Source of the DNA: Trichomonas vaginalis G3
Lineage: Eukaryota > Parabasalia > Trichomonadida > Trichomonadidae
Length of the DNA stretch: 64,000 nt
Assembly (NCBI RefSeq): GCF_026262505.1
Contig: NC_067203.1
Coordinates: 19,263,411-19,327,410, forward strand
Reading direction: 5' to 3'
In this document: piece after piece, positions 27,011 to 38,330 of the stretch
How positions within the stretch are numbered: the stretch's first letter is position 1
Layout: each line of letters starts with the position of its first letter
Notes under the pieces: model-generated
Databases searched by the model: none
Seen by the model: only the letters and a program-made list of their open reading frames with translations
What the model was told of the DNA's origin: nothing
Position numbers and translations under genes: made by a program

Positions 27011-29548
27011 GCCGCACGATTATTTAATTTTTTTCAAATGTTTTCTTTCCTTCTTTTCTCAAATGTCAGATCTGTTGTGGTTGGCATTGACTTCGGTCAT
27101 GCTAACATCAAAGCAGGTATGGGCAAGTTCAGTGGTGTTGTTGCTGTAAATAACCAACAATCCAAGAAATTGTCACCATCCTACTTTGCTTTCTACAATT
27201 ACTCAGATCCAAAGAACTCCCATCCACTCAATGGCACACATTGGGCTATTGATGATATCGATAATTGCACATGGGACTACACATCACTTGCCGAAAACCA
27301 CGCCAAGAGACATCCGAACAATATTATCCAAAGTTTCTTCCCATTACTTAATGAATCAATTGGCCTCTCTCACAGAGAAGCTATGGCAGCAACTCTTCGT
27401 TATTTGTTATTCACAATGGACTCTGGTGTCTATACACCAGAGAAGACAATGCTTACATTGTCTGTAGAACCATTCCTTTCACGCCACGAGCGTTATGCCC
27501 TTAAGGAAGTTGCTCGTCTCGCTAATACAACATTGAACTTCATTGTTGACTCACCAACAGCTGTTGCTCACTACTACGTTCTTGGCAGAACAAAGAGACT
27601 TTCCAATGATATCGCTTTCATCGACATTGGCGCAACAGGAACCTGGATTTCCATCTTCTCATTCAGCACAATGGGAAAGGACGTCATCATGAACCAGAAG
27701 GCCATCGTTACTAACGGAACCCTCGGAGGTAACGCCATGGATAAGGTCGTTGGAGACCACTTATACCAACAATTCGTCAAGAAGTTCGGAAAGACGACCG
27801 ATTCACAGAAGGTCATGAACAGATTCTACACAGCCGCTCGTATGGCCAAGGAACGTCTCTCAATCGACATAGAATACACAGTTTCTATGGAAGATGTCAT
27901 TGACGACGAGAGATTCGAATACTACATCACACGTGAAGAGTTCAACGAGCTTATCCAGCCATTTGCTGACTCTTTGGCCGATTTAATCAAAGATGCTATG
28001 GAAAAGGCCGGAATTTCCAAACTCGATACAGTCGAAGCTATCGGTGGCAACTCCAGACCACAGCTTCTCCATGAAGTCATGGCCAATGTTACTCATGTTG
28101 GTCAGATTTCCCATACTCTCAACCCAGAAGAAGCCGTCATCCTTGGTGCTACAATTCTTGGCTCCACCAAGTCATCATCCTACAGATTACCAAAGAAGAT
28201 CAAATCAACAACCTTCTGCAACACTCATATCGAAGTTGAAGTCAACGGAAACAAGACAGACCTTTACAAACCAAAGGACAAAGCCGAGAAGTTCATGATC
28301 AGATACTACCCACTCGCCAAAGTCAACAATACAAACTTCACCATCTATGCTGACGATGACTACGCCAGACCACTTGACATCTTCTCCATCAACTTCCCAG
28401 AGAACGTCACCTTCCCAGAAGATGCAGAAGTCATGATCAAGTACGGAATGGACACTTTCTCCCTCCCAGCGATTGAAAAGATCGAATGCGACGGAAAGAA
28501 GCTCAACGTCACACATTACTTCTCTGATTGGCAGCTCAATGAGGAGCGCTTCAACTTCTCACAGTCTTTCATCATGAAGATGGAAGAAATCGAACGCGAT
28601 AGACACAACGCTTCATCTACAAGAAACGAATTAGAATTCTACTTATTCCAGATTCGCGAGAAGATGGAGTCAGACGACGAGTTCAAGGAGTTCTTGTCTG
28701 AAGGAGATAAAGTAAATATCACAAAGGGACTTCAGGAAGCACAAGAATTCTTAGACAACCTCAACAATCCATTCGCACACTCACAAGTATTCAGAGATCA
28801 GCTCAACAAGTTCAAAGATACTACAAAAGATGTCGAAATGAGAATTGAAGAGTGGAAACTCATCCCAGAGAACCTCAAATCACTCAACAAGACAATCAGA
28901 GAGGTCGCCAAGTACTTGAAGGAAGAAGTTCCAAAGAAGAGACCATGGTTGGTCACTCATTACAAAGATACATACGATAACCTCGTAGATAACTACAACC
29001 ATACTAAGGAATGGCTCGAGGAGAACTACTACAACTTGACACACTGGAATAAGACAGTTAATCCAGAGACAAAGCACAACCAGATCAATGTCAAGCGCCA
29101 GATTTTGGAGTTCAACATGAATGGTTCAAAGAGACAGAAGAAGCCAACACCAACACCAAAGGGATGGACTCCTCCACCAGCAACACCAACTCCAACACCA
29201 TACGAACCTCCACCACCACCTCCAGATTGGGACAGACCTCCACCACCACCAGACTTCGATCCAGGGCCAAGACCAGAGGGATACGAGGGAGAATGGCCAC
29301 CACCACCTCCTCCGCCTCCTCCTCGGCCTGAAGGATGGGAAGGCGAGTGGCCACCACACCATCACCACGATGTTCCTCCACCACCTCCTCCACCTCCAGA
29401 GCATGATGTTCCACCACCACCGCCACCACCAGAACACGATGTTCCTCCACCTCCTGAAGCTGAAAAAGTGGCAGAAAATCAACAACGTACTGAAGAAAGA
29501 GAAAACCTTAGAGATGAGGTGGAGAGGAAGATCGGTGATGACCTTTAA
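27008..29548 (+). CDS. ER-type Hsp70 of the Grp170/HYOU1/Lhs1 class
   Basis: 846 residues; a secretory-pathway chaperone or nucleotide-exchange-factor-like Hsp110 relative. A hydrophobic signal peptide (residues ~5-20, LFNFFQMFSFLLF) precedes the nucleotide-binding domain: VVVGIDFGHANIKAG, FIVDSPTAVAHYY, IAFIDIGATGTWIS, AIGGNSRPQLL and LNPEEAVILGA. Many N-x-S/T sites fit an ER-lumen protein. A short beta domain and a long helical lid region (~520-690) follow. The end is a Pro-rich tail (PPPPPP blocks alternating with EHDVPPPP and GEWPP). The last residues are GDDL rather than a clear KDEL/HDEL signal. The start codon lies in the Polinton A target duplication, so the normal leader is displaced by the transposon. 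Codon use is GC-richer than the flanks, as in well-expressed genes. Confidence 0.93.
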   Translation: MAARLFNFFQMFSFLLFSNVRSVVVGIDFGHANIKAGMGKFSGVVAVNNQQSKKLSPSYFAFYNYSDPKNSHPLNGTHWAIDDIDNCTWDYTSLAENHAKRHPNNIIQSFFPLLNESIGLSHREAMAATLRYLLFTMDSGVYTPEKTMLTLSVEPFLSRHERYALKEVARLANTTLNFIVDSPTAVAHYYVLGRTKRLSNDIAFIDIGATGTWISIFSFSTMGKDVIMNQKAIVTNGTLGGNAMDKVVGDHLYQQFVKKFGKTTDSQKVMNRFYTAARMAKERLSIDIEYTVSMEDVIDDERFEYYITREEFNELIQPFADSLADLIKDAMEKAGISKLDTVEAIGGNSRPQLLHEVMANVTHVGQISHTLNPEEAVILGATILGSTKSSSYRLPKKIKSTTFCNTHIEVEVNGNKTDLYKPKDKAEKFMIRYYPLAKVNNTNFTIYADDDYARPLDIFSINFPENVTFPEDAEVMIKYGMDTFSLPAIEKIECDGKKLNVTHYFSDWQLNEERFNFSQSFIMKMEEIERDRHNASSTRNELEFYLFQIREKMESDDEFKEFLSEGDKVNITKGLQEAQEFLDNLNNPFAHSQVFRDQLNKFKDTTKDVEMRIEEWKLIPENLKSLNKTIREVAKYLKEEVPKKRPWLVTHYKDTYDNLVDNYNHTKEWLEENYYNLTHWNKTVNPETKHNQINVKRQILEFNMNGSKRQKKPTPTPKGWTPPPATPTPTPYEPPPPPPDWDRPPPPPDFDPGPRPEGYEGEWPPPPPPPPPRPEGWEGEWPPHHHHDVPPPPPPPPEHDVPPPPPPPEHDVPPPPEAEKVAENQQRTEERENLRDEVERKIGDDL

Positions 29549-30189
29549 TCATTTGAATAAAACATAATACATGAATTTTAAATTAAATTTAAATAAAATT
29601 TTTCTGATATGTCAGTGATTTTGCTTTTTCTATTAAATGATATCATAACAAACAAATAGCTATTCTCAAGTATTATACTATTTTTTAATAAACAATGAAT
29701 TTCAAATTTCAAATCTTTCAATTTGCATAATTTAGGAATTTGTATATGAGTAATATCAATACTTATCGAAAGTATAGTTATACTTCTTATGGTGTTGAAT
29801 GTTATCATATATTCATAGAATTTTCCATTCTCTTTTGGCAGTTAATGGCGTGCTAGTGTTAAGATCATAATGACATTTCATAAAATGAACAATTGCTCCA
29901 TACTCATGTAATAAATTCATTTTTGTTTTCAATAATAATGTATATCAAAATAGAATGCGCATCTTCATTTCATTGTTCGGTTGATATAGAGTTTTTAACC
30001 TCAAATGCAATCCTAGATGATCTCATATCATAAACTTTGTAAAAGTTGATTGATTTCAACATTACAATGAGTTTTATCTATAACTTATACGATGAAAAAT
30101 GAATAACAGAATATCTAAAAGCTAATTATTATAATTACAAGATAATTATTTTTTGCATTTTTGAAACAAAAAAACCGTTTTCAATAAAC
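29549..30189. other. AT-rich intergenic DNA
   Basis: Nothing coding is seen. Homopolymer-rich DNA precedes the kinase gene, and the bases just before its ATG read CCGTTTTCAATAAAC. No repeats noted. Confidence 0.5.
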
Positions 30190-33108
30190 ATGGAGAATTA
30201 CCACCTCATCCAGCAAATTGGTGAGGGTTCTTTTGGCCGTGTGTACAAAGCAAGAAGAAAATTTACCGGCCGTCTTGTTGCCATTAAAATGATTAATAAA
30301 TTGGGACAATCTAAAGATGATTTGACTTCATTCAAGCGAGAAATCAATATTTTGAAGAAAGTAAATCATCCACACATCATGCGCATGCTTGATATGTTTG
30401 AATCAGATACTGATTTCAACGTAGTTTCAGAGCTTGCGCGTGGAGATTTGTTCCAAATCATCGACGATAACCAAACATTGCCGGAAGATGTGTTAAAGAC
30501 AGTTGCTGCACAGTTAACATCCGCTTTAGCCTATTTACATAAAAATAAAATCATTCATCGCGATATGAAACCACAAAATATTCTTATTACAAATAAAGGC
30601 GCTCTTAAATTATGCGATTTTGGCTTTGCACGTGCATTATCAAGTACAACATTGTTTTTAAACTCCATTAAAGGCACACCACTTTATATGGCACCAGAAC
30701 TTGTCCAAGAACAAAGGTACGATGAAAAGATTGATGTTTGGTCACTTGGTATCATTCTTTACGAGTTATTTTACGGTCAACCTCCTTTCTTTACAAATTC
30801 TATTTATAAATTAATTCAAATGATTGTTAATGATCCTATCCAATGGCCCGGTCCGATTTCCGAGAACTTCAAAGGATTTTTACTGAAGATGCTTCAGAAG
30901 GATCCTGCTCAAAGAGTTTCATGTGAAGAATTACTTCAACATCCATTCATCGCAGACGTAAAATTACAAGATTTCGATGATCACGTTTACCAGTTCAAGT
31001 CGAAACAATTCGAAGAAGCCATTACAGAGTCACTTTCTCCGTCGGCTCCGATTCCATTCAATCCACCAAAGTCGAAGCTTCCTGATTTCCAGTCCATCTT
31101 CGTTAACCCATCGGTTAGATCACCAGAAGAGCTTTTGGCAGCCGTTAAATACCTCAGAGATTTACATGTTGGGGGAGATTCTCCATTGGCAGCTTCTTTC
31201 TCATTCCACTTCAAAGAATTCATTTCGAAACCAATTGTTCTTGAAGAAGCTCTTATGTGTGCTACAGAACTTCTCGCTGCAGACAAAGATAAATTTATTA
31301 ATCCGTTTTCAGTCGGTTTACAAGTATTTGGTATGAATGAAATGCCAATATGTGCTGTAAACTTCTTTACGAACCTACTTTCAGTGCCTTATGCAGCTGC
31401 AGCAATAAATTATTCAGATCCTCCAATTACAGACTTACAATTGAACCAAGAACGTAGCGAAAAACTCAGAGATCGTCTCCTCAGTTTCCTTTTCGCTCCA
31501 GATGTTGACGCTGTTGAAAGAACTTACGTATTTCTTGCATATCTTACTCAAGCATCCGAAATCCTCCTCAATTCTCTTACAGGTGACTTCGCACCACAGT
31601 TTCTACCTATTGCAACAAGCGCAGTTATCCACCATCCTTCAATGGCGGTAAAATCTGCTGCATTTTGCATTTTGACAAAAGTTATTGACAAGAACAACGG
31701 TTTAATTAAATATATACAACCGATTTCGCCATTTGTTGACTCACTTTTCGAAATAGTTAATGGTGAAATAGATAATGTAAGTTCTTTCTGCGTTTTCTCG
31801 AGCGCCATCTCATTCATTGCCGTTTCCATTAACTTACTTGCCCAAATTTCGGACTTCCAGTCGAAATTCTCCGTCAGACAAAGTTTATCCAACATGCAAC
31901 AGTTCGTCGACGGCATTTTCTGCGGAAAAGAAGGCATAGAGAACAGACTATACACGTTAATGGATATAGGTTCGAAGATGCCGGAGACAGATACCGAGAT
32001 TTTATCTTATGTCTCAATTTTATCTTCTCCTTTCGCACATATCCCTATGAAAGAGAAGTTATTACAGCAATGTATCGTCGGAATTACCTCTCTTTTGCCA
32101 ATCCATCAACCAGCTTTGTTATCAACCATATTTACTTTGCCATTTTCAATTGTTTGCCCAATTTTACCATCATTACTTGGATTATTTACATCACCAAGTA
32201 ACGCTACTGTTATTTCTGAATACATAACAAGCGTTTTGGCCGAACCAGAAAATGTCAAAGATTTAATTACAGTTTTGACCGAAAACAAATACCTTACAGT
32301 GGTCAGCGGCTTGATATCCGAGATGGGCCCGCAAATTCCACCGCAAGTTATGTACGCTTGGACCCAAGTTTTATTATCTTTCCGAGAACCAACGGAAACC
32401 TTACTCAATACTGCTCCCACCCTACTCCAAACATTATTTGCCTTGGATTCCGCGGCCGAAACTTCGCTAATGGTCGCAGCTCATTTTTCAAGATTATCAG
32501 ATGCGTTCATTCCCTCTCTTTTAGAGGCCGGCGTGATGGTATTAGCCGAGCGCGCACTCCAATCCGAAGCAGTTCAGATCAGAACCGCTGCTTTGAGTTT
32601 CATTGGAAATTTCACTCGGAGACAAGCCCTTGAAGAGGACGTAGTTAACGCTCTGACACCATATATTGTCACGCATTTACGCGATGAGAACCAATCCGCA
32701 CAACGCCAAGCCGCATTTGCACTTGGAAATTTACTGACCAAAAACACTTCAGCCGTTGAATTCGCCATCAAAGACATATCCGCTCCCATCGAATTGCTTC
32801 AGTCCACTGACTCTAGGACTGTTGAAAACGCTGCCGGAGTTCTTGGAAACATTGTCAGAAAGAAAGCTTCAGTTTTGGACCAAATGATACAAGCAGGAGC
32901 TCTTGATTTGATGGTTAAAGCTCTCTCTTACGGTGATGAAACAGGAGGGAAAGTTTTGCTGCAAATTGCTGTTTTTTGTCAGTTTAAACAAGCAAGAACT
33001 TATTTGGTGAAGAATGGAGCACAGAAATCAATTCAACCATTCACGAAAGCAAAAGACCCAAGAGTGAAGAAATACGCTCAGTCTATTTTAGATTCATTCG
33101 AAGTGTAA
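30190..33108 (+). CDS. Fused/STK36-like serine/threonine kinase with C-terminal ARM/HEAT repeats
   Basis: 972 residues. The kinase domain fills residues 4-255: glycine loop GEGSFG (11-16), ATP lysine K33 in VAIKM, E51 in the C helix, HRDMKPQN with catalytic D125, DFG at 143-145, and GTPLYMAPE. All catalytic residues are present. The long C-terminus is alpha-helical and repetitive (for example ALSFIGNFTRR, AAFALGNLLTKN and NAAGVLGNIVRKK), typical of armadillo repeats as in Fused/STK36 and ULK4. In other eukaryotes the family is needed for motile cilia and flagella, central-pair assembly or Hedgehog signalling; a flagellar role here is inferred. The start ATG directly precedes the conserved ENYHLIQQIGEGSFG. 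Confidence 0.93.
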   Translation: MENYHLIQQIGEGSFGRVYKARRKFTGRLVAIKMINKLGQSKDDLTSFKREINILKKVNHPHIMRMLDMFESDTDFNVVSELARGDLFQIIDDNQTLPEDVLKTVAAQLTSALAYLHKNKIIHRDMKPQNILITNKGALKLCDFGFARALSSTTLFLNSIKGTPLYMAPELVQEQRYDEKIDVWSLGIILYELFYGQPPFFTNSIYKLIQMIVNDPIQWPGPISENFKGFLLKMLQKDPAQRVSCEELLQHPFIADVKLQDFDDHVYQFKSKQFEEAITESLSPSAPIPFNPPKSKLPDFQSIFVNPSVRSPEELLAAVKYLRDLHVGGDSPLAASFSFHFKEFISKPIVLEEALMCATELLAADKDKFINPFSVGLQVFGMNEMPICAVNFFTNLLSVPYAAAAINYSDPPITDLQLNQERSEKLRDRLLSFLFAPDVDAVERTYVFLAYLTQASEILLNSLTGDFAPQFLPIATSAVIHHPSMAVKSAAFCILTKVIDKNNGLIKYIQPISPFVDSLFEIVNGEIDNVSSFCVFSSAISFIAVSINLLAQISDFQSKFSVRQSLSNMQQFVDGIFCGKEGIENRLYTLMDIGSKMPETDTEILSYVSILSSPFAHIPMKEKLLQQCIVGITSLLPIHQPALLSTIFTLPFSIVCPILPSLLGLFTSPSNATVISEYITSVLAEPENVKDLITVLTENKYLTVVSGLISEMGPQIPPQVMYAWTQVLLSFREPTETLLNTAPTLLQTLFALDSAAETSLMVAAHFSRLSDAFIPSLLEAGVMVLAERALQSEAVQIRTAALSFIGNFTRRQALEEDVVNALTPYIVTHLRDENQSAQRQAAFALGNLLTKNTSAVEFAIKDISAPIELLQSTDSRTVENAAGVLGNIVRKKASVLDQMIQAGALDLMVKALSYGDETGGKVLLQIAVFCQFKQARTYLVKNGAQKSIQPFTKAKDPRVKKYAQSILDSFEV

Positions 33109-33766
33109 ATTAAAATAATGTTTTTTATAATTTATTTTAAATGAAATTGTAACTTTTTATAAAATATGGTTCGACACCTCTTATTATTGCATTATAATAA
33201 TTAATTCAGAAACATAATAAAAGCTAGAATGAAATTCAAGATGATGCATTTAACTTGCTTTTAAGGACATACCAATTCTGTTGCAAAAATAAAAATAAGA
33301 TCAGAAAGAAATATTGTCGGATAATCGTTTGTTTATCAATTTGTCAAAATTTACACTTTTCCGACGTTTTGTCAAGGGAGCGAAGCGACCAAAAATGTCA
33401 GAAAAGTGTGATCCTCAGGCATATGATTATTTTTGCATATGAACAGCATTTGAATCAAAAATAATCCTATACCCGAGAATTTCAATTTCATGGTTATAAA
33501 TTTTATTTCTTGCAAATTTCTCTGAATATTTTGTAACCTATTCAAATATTAATTGAGAGCGATATCAAAAACCAATCGCAAAGAAAAAATACAATTTCGA
33601 TTAAAATCAAATAATAAATAAATCTTAACTGAAAAATTATAATTGAGATAAGACAAATTTTGCCATTTCTTAATATTATCAAAGTCGACAATTCTGGTTG
33701 CAAATTATTTGACTCCATTATTCTATAAAAATACCTAAATAAATTACAAGGATTTCAAATAACATA
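33109..33766. other. AT-rich intergenic DNA with one imperfect inverted repeat
   Basis: No gene is seen. An imperfect inverted repeat lies at 33352-33409 (see separate entry). The rest is AT-rich and featureless. Confidence 0.5.
33352..33409. repeat. Imperfect inverted repeat, hairpin-forming
   Basis: The left arm ACACTTTTCCGACGTTTT pairs with the right arm AAAAATGTCAGAAAAGTGT apart from a few differences. The centre GGGAGCGAAGCGACC is GC-rich. It may be a small MITE or a transcript-end hairpin for the kinase gene. Confidence 0.6.
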
Positions 33767-36700
33767 ATGCTATTTGCATCAATTATGATCGAATTTATTA
33801 ACATTACTCATACCTTCCAAGCTGGTGTCTATGATATTATTCTTGATGGAGCTGCAGGAGGCCAAGGTTGTGATGATGGATTAAATGCATCTGAAGGAGG
33901 CAATGGAGCTCGATTTAGATGCAGAATTCGTTTCAAAAAAACTCCGTCGATTAATGTTACTCTCGGTGAAACACCTCCGCATAATAATTGCACATTAAAT
34001 TTTCATCGTGGTGGATATCCATATGGAGGAAGCAGTGGTGAAGATATCCCTGATGGTAATGATGCTTCCGGTGGTGGTGGTGGACTTACATATATGAGTT
34101 TTGAAAATACAATTTTTGTTGCCGTTGGAGCTGGTGCAGGTGGGTATCATGGAACCAAAGGATCAGATGGTGGTGGCCAAAATTATACAGTCAAAATACT
34201 GGATAATGACAGAATCCTCGAAAAGGAAAATATAATCGACGATGAAAATAATTTTCAAGGAGTCTTAAGTAATCCATATCTATTCCAGGTGCTGGTGGTG
34301 CTGGTTGGTATGGTGGAATTGGCGGAAATTGGGCATATAAATCTCATTCTGACTGTCAAGGAAGAGGAGGAACTACTTCTTATTTGCCGCTTTTCAATTC
34401 ATCTCTATTAAATGAAAGTTTCGAATACATTGAAGAGCCTCAGATCATAGATGGAAATCAAACAAATAATACTGACCATGGAAAAATAACCATTGACACG
34501 ATTTATCAATGCCCAACCGGATGCTCCATATGTAATTCATCGATAACATGTTCAAAATGTTATAATGAATACTATCTGTATAACATATCATTGGTGGTTA
34601 CCGTGATATTAATTCCCTTACCCAACGAGGAAAATCTAAAGATTTTAAAGATTCTCCAAAATCAGGCAACGTACATTGGATAAAGTTTGTAGAAAACGAA
34701 ATAAAAACGAAAAGTGACTACGTCAAGTACACAAATCTTATTGGAGCTACTTTAATTTCCATAAAAAATGGACAAACTACAATAACCTTTGGAGGAGCGT
34801 ATAAAGTTCCCAATGACGACAACACATCATTTAAAGTAGAATTCAATAATTATCTCACAATTCATACTTGGGATTCTGATGGTGTTGTTTTAGGAACGAA
34901 ACACTTTAAGAATACGGCATCATCAACACCAGCTAAGATTACTCAGTCAGATTCGTCAACAGAACAATGGCCATGCGCTCGAATTTTCGCAGGAGCTTGT
35001 TGGGATCAAAATAATGAAAAGATGTGGCTAATTGGTGGCGAAGGCATGACCAAATACGGAGATATCTCAGAAGGATTAGTAAAACTATCCGAAATCTGGA
35101 GCTGGGACATGAAAACTTCGAAATGGACATTATATCCAATTCAAAACCGAGATTTACACGAAAGATCCGTAGCTTTCTTAAACGGACATATTTACATACT
35201 TAGTGGCCAGGATGTCGCTAATTGTATCTGGGATATTGATACATCTAACCCAGATTACCTTAAATGGGAAAGCATACCCATCCCAGATATTTTCCAAGTT
35301 CCGATTAGTGGTTCTAAGATCTTTATTTGCGAATCTTTGCTTTTAGATCATTATTTGTTTATTACTCCAGGATCTGTTCATGATTTCTATCTCTCGATGC
35401 TTTCTACCATTAATATTACTCCGAAGAAGAAGTTTAATAGCTCTCCTTTAGCTTGGACAGCTTATAATGTTATGACCGACGAATTTACTCAATATAAGTT
35501 CTCTTTGACAGTTCCGCAGACAGCATATAGCACAATTATACAAGATAGAGTATTTATTTATTTTACCGATCATAACAAAAAATGCGTAAATTACAACAAA
35601 AAACTCATCAAAATCAAGAAAACTCATCTCTTCGCACACGAAACATTTGACTTAGTCAAGTGTCCGAAGAATTATATCCTTGATTCGCAGCCAATTATAC
35701 CAGAATTTCAAAAATTCCAGGAAGTAATCAATTCTCACCTGGAAGGAGACAATAATGATAAGAGAGACAGTTCCGAACGTGGCTACAACTATTTCTTGAA
35801 TTTACAGAAGAAAACTGTCTTAAATTTCAATGATTACGTATTTTATGAGAATTTAGTAGCAGAAAAGAAAGTATTAGTAGCAAGATACGAAAAATGGTCA
35901 GATGCTCTAACTGATTTGCCTCTCTGTTTCGTCAGAGACCTTTTTATTTTTGCTTATACAGATTGGATCGAAGAAACCGATAGAGAGTTCATTTTCATAG
36001 AGCTTATGAAGTTCATAAAGCTCTTGTGGCAGTATAAGTTCTACAGATTGATGTGGCTTGAGCTTGTACAGTGTTTTTCGAAATTATCCGTAGATAAAGT
36101 CATCGCGTTATGTAGCATGACCGATGAAAGTAATGTTTTAGCTGATGACAAAGAATGCGCACTCTTCAAAATCGTCCTCTACCATACATTAAATGAAAAT
36201 ATGGACAAAATAGCAACGATCATTAACTTGTCACTTTTATCAAATTTGAGAGACTATCCCTTAATTATCCAAAGTCTTAAGAACAAAGAAAAAATCATAA
36301 TTAACATCTCCGCGGATAGTTTACCCGTTTCTACTATAGAATATGACTTAGCTTTGATGAGAGATCTTTCTATTGTAAAATGCAAGGATGGAAAGATACT
36401 TGCGAACAAGAATCTCATTACAGGTGTTGACTTCTCGCAGTATGACTCGAAAATAGTCAAAGCTGCCTTGACTCACCGAACAAAAAATTCTATTCAATCA
36501 ATAGAAGACCTGATCAGCATCTTTTCGTTACTAAACGACGCGGATAACATTAAATATGACTTTATCTACGGCTGCTTTAGGAATAACCATTCTACAATTG
36601 CAAATTTCTTATTAAAAGATTCAGAAAAGCTTTTCCAGCTGCTTTTCCTAGAAAAAGACCAGATCTGCAATTACATAATGGAAATAATTGGCGAAAAAGA

Positions 36701-37256
36701 TCCAAAAGCCTTGATTTCCATTCCAGATTTCAAAATCGAGATACATTCGAAATGTCCTGTTAATTTTAAGATCAACAGTTTGACATTTGGTGGTACAAAA
36801 GAACAGATGTATCAAATTGCTTATGCTTTTTATTTAAACTTGGAATTTGAAAAGATTTCTCACAAAATTCCAAATGGTAAGATGGCACAAGCATTTCTTA
36901 GGCTTCTATCTGATAATGAACCATTCCTTTATAAGCAAGATCTCATAAAAGTCAAAGATTTCGTAATTAATATTTTATTTGCAGAAGAAGATGGTTCGAT
37001 AAGGTCAGAACAGTTTGCAGAAATGTTTGTTGACTGTTTCAGAGCAAAGATACATGAAGAATGCGCTAAAAGATGCAAAGATACAAAATGGATCGCAATT
37101 CTCGCTGACAACAAAGCGAATGAGTTGGATTTGAAGATGATAAACTGGATATTTAATACAACTAACCATGATTCAGCTCCTAACATTACTTACGAAGAAA
37201 GTGTCGATTTACTTGCCGAACAAAAGGATAATTCGTTTGTTTGGGTTAATCAATAG
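33767..37256 (+). pseudogene. Glycine-rich / Cys-rich / kelch surface-type gene, spread over three frames
   Basis: Three successive open frames read as one large host gene. The first (33767-34300) is a glycine-rich domain (GAAGGQGCDDG, GASGGGGGLTYMSF type), as in trichomonad surface and receptor-like proteins. The second (to about 34590) continues the Gly-rich part (GAGGAGWYGGIGG) and a Cys-rich motif (CPTGCSICNSSITCSKCYN). The third, open from 34584 to 37256, holds kelch-like repeats (MWLIGGEG, SEIWSWDMKTSKWTLYP, ERSVAFLNGHIYILSGQD) and a long helical C-terminal region possibly of BTB/BACK type. The apparent frame changes near 34290 and 34590 may be real decay or sequencing error. No splice signals are obvious. 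No membrane segment is seen in the visible frames. Confidence 0.6.
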
Positions 37257-37314
37257 ATTATTTTTATAAATTTTTGTATGATTATAAAGTATATTATTTA
37301 TTTTGAAGAATTTT

Positions 37315-37442
37315 TTAAGGGCGCATTTACGCCCCTATGACATGGCCTTCAATTCAGATATTTAAGGTTAATTTTCAATGACGCTTCACATCAGTTGTCA
37401 AAAATTTGACTGAAAGTCAGATGGCCGTAAGTGCAGCCTTAA
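37315..37442. repeat. MITE-like element M1 with TTAA ends
   Basis: 128 bp. Left end TTAAGGGCGCATTTACGCC; the right end, reverse complemented, reads TTAAGGCTGCACTTACGGCC. No coding capacity. TTAA ends suggest piggyBac-type target choice, by analogy only. Confidence 0.65.
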
Positions 37443-37662
37443 GGGTGCATTTACCACTTTCTGACATTCTCTCAATTTTTTTGACACCCAAGCTTTCTAT
37501 CTCAATATTCTAAAGTCAAAAGTTAATATTTTTGATGAGGAGAAAGTAAATATAAATCACTACGTAGTACCTAATATGACTGCTATACTTTACTGGCATT
37601 AAAATAAAGATATATTGATTTTTTTTTCAATGCATGTCAGAAAGTGGTAAGTTCGCCCTTAA
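37439..37662. repeat. MITE-like element M2 sharing the TTAA with M1
   Basis: 224 bp. Left end TTAAGGGTGCATTTACCACT; the right end, reverse complemented, reads TTAAGGGCGAACTTACCACT. Both arms continue as TTCTGACAT. It shares the terminal motif GGGYG-x-x-x-TTAC with M1 and abuts it. Confidence 0.7.
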
Positions 37663-37739
37663 ATGATTTTATTGAAATCTTGTCAAGCTCTTTGTATTAT
37701 GCATCATAATTAAGTATAAAATCTTAGAATGAAAATTCG

Positions 37740-37852
37740 GGACGCCCTAGCTATTCAATTTTCCCTTAGGACGCCCATAAACCTCTCAAAAATGTGATGT
37801 AAATATCACAATTTTGAGAAATTTACACTAGGACGCCTTAGGACGCCAACCC
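37740..37852. repeat. Hairpin element with GGACGCC repeats
   Basis: The motif TTAGGACGCC or GGGACGCC occurs four times at the edges of an inner near-perfect inverted repeat (CTCAAAAATGTGAT facing ATATCACAATTTTGAG). Probably a small non-autonomous element. Confidence 0.55.
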
Positions 37853-38082
37853 CCTTTTTTACCAATATATCCTAGAAAATTCAAATCAATATATTAATTA
37901 AATATATTCATTTATCTACATTCAAAAAATCAATTGATTTGGAATGATTGGAAATAAATTATATCCGAAATCTTTATGGTCATTGTTTTCTACATGTGTA
38001 ACATAGTATTTTTTTTTCTTCTAATGAATTTAAGAGTATTTCATATGGTAAAATGTAAATGTGTCTTTTTTAAAAATTAATG

Positions 38083-38330
38083 ATGTCGGACCATGACGTT
38101 CATTAAAAAGAATACAACAAATTACGAAGTACTTACAAATACTATATTGATTCATATCTTGCATTGTATCAGCTGAAAACGGAAAAAGAAGAAGAATGAA
38201 CAAAACAGAATTGATTGATTCAAAGAAATATCTCTCCGAAAATGTTATTATAGACATTTTAGATATCATTCCGCATCATAATCGCTATACAAAGTCATAT
38301 TTATTTCTTGCCAAACTCATATCTGATGCT
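38083..38330 (+). pseudogene. N-terminal fragment of a trichomonad ankyrin-repeat family gene
   Basis: The plus strand reads MSDHDVH, then KEYNKLRSTYKYYIDSYLAL, YQLKTEKEEE and, in another frame, TELIDSKKYLSENVIIDILD with IIPHHNRYTKSYLFLAKLIS. This is recognisable as the conserved start of the large trichomonad ankyrin-repeat (DUF3447-like) family. It carries an in-frame stop after MSDHDVH and a frame change near 38195, and ends abruptly where the 109-bp satellite begins. The ankyrin repeats themselves are absent. Family identity is from memory of the motif. Confidence 0.6.

Larger units (their letters stand above)
37257..38082. other. Intergenic region with MITE-like inverted repeats
   Basis: No genes. 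It holds two adjoining TTAA-bounded inverted-repeat elements and a third hairpin element, listed separately. The remainder is AT-rich. Confidence 0.6.

Noticed and set aside
29112-29567. Frames rich in His/Gln or Trp/Arg over the proline-rich Hsp70 tail
   Set aside because: Alternative readings of CCA/CCT repeats, not genes.
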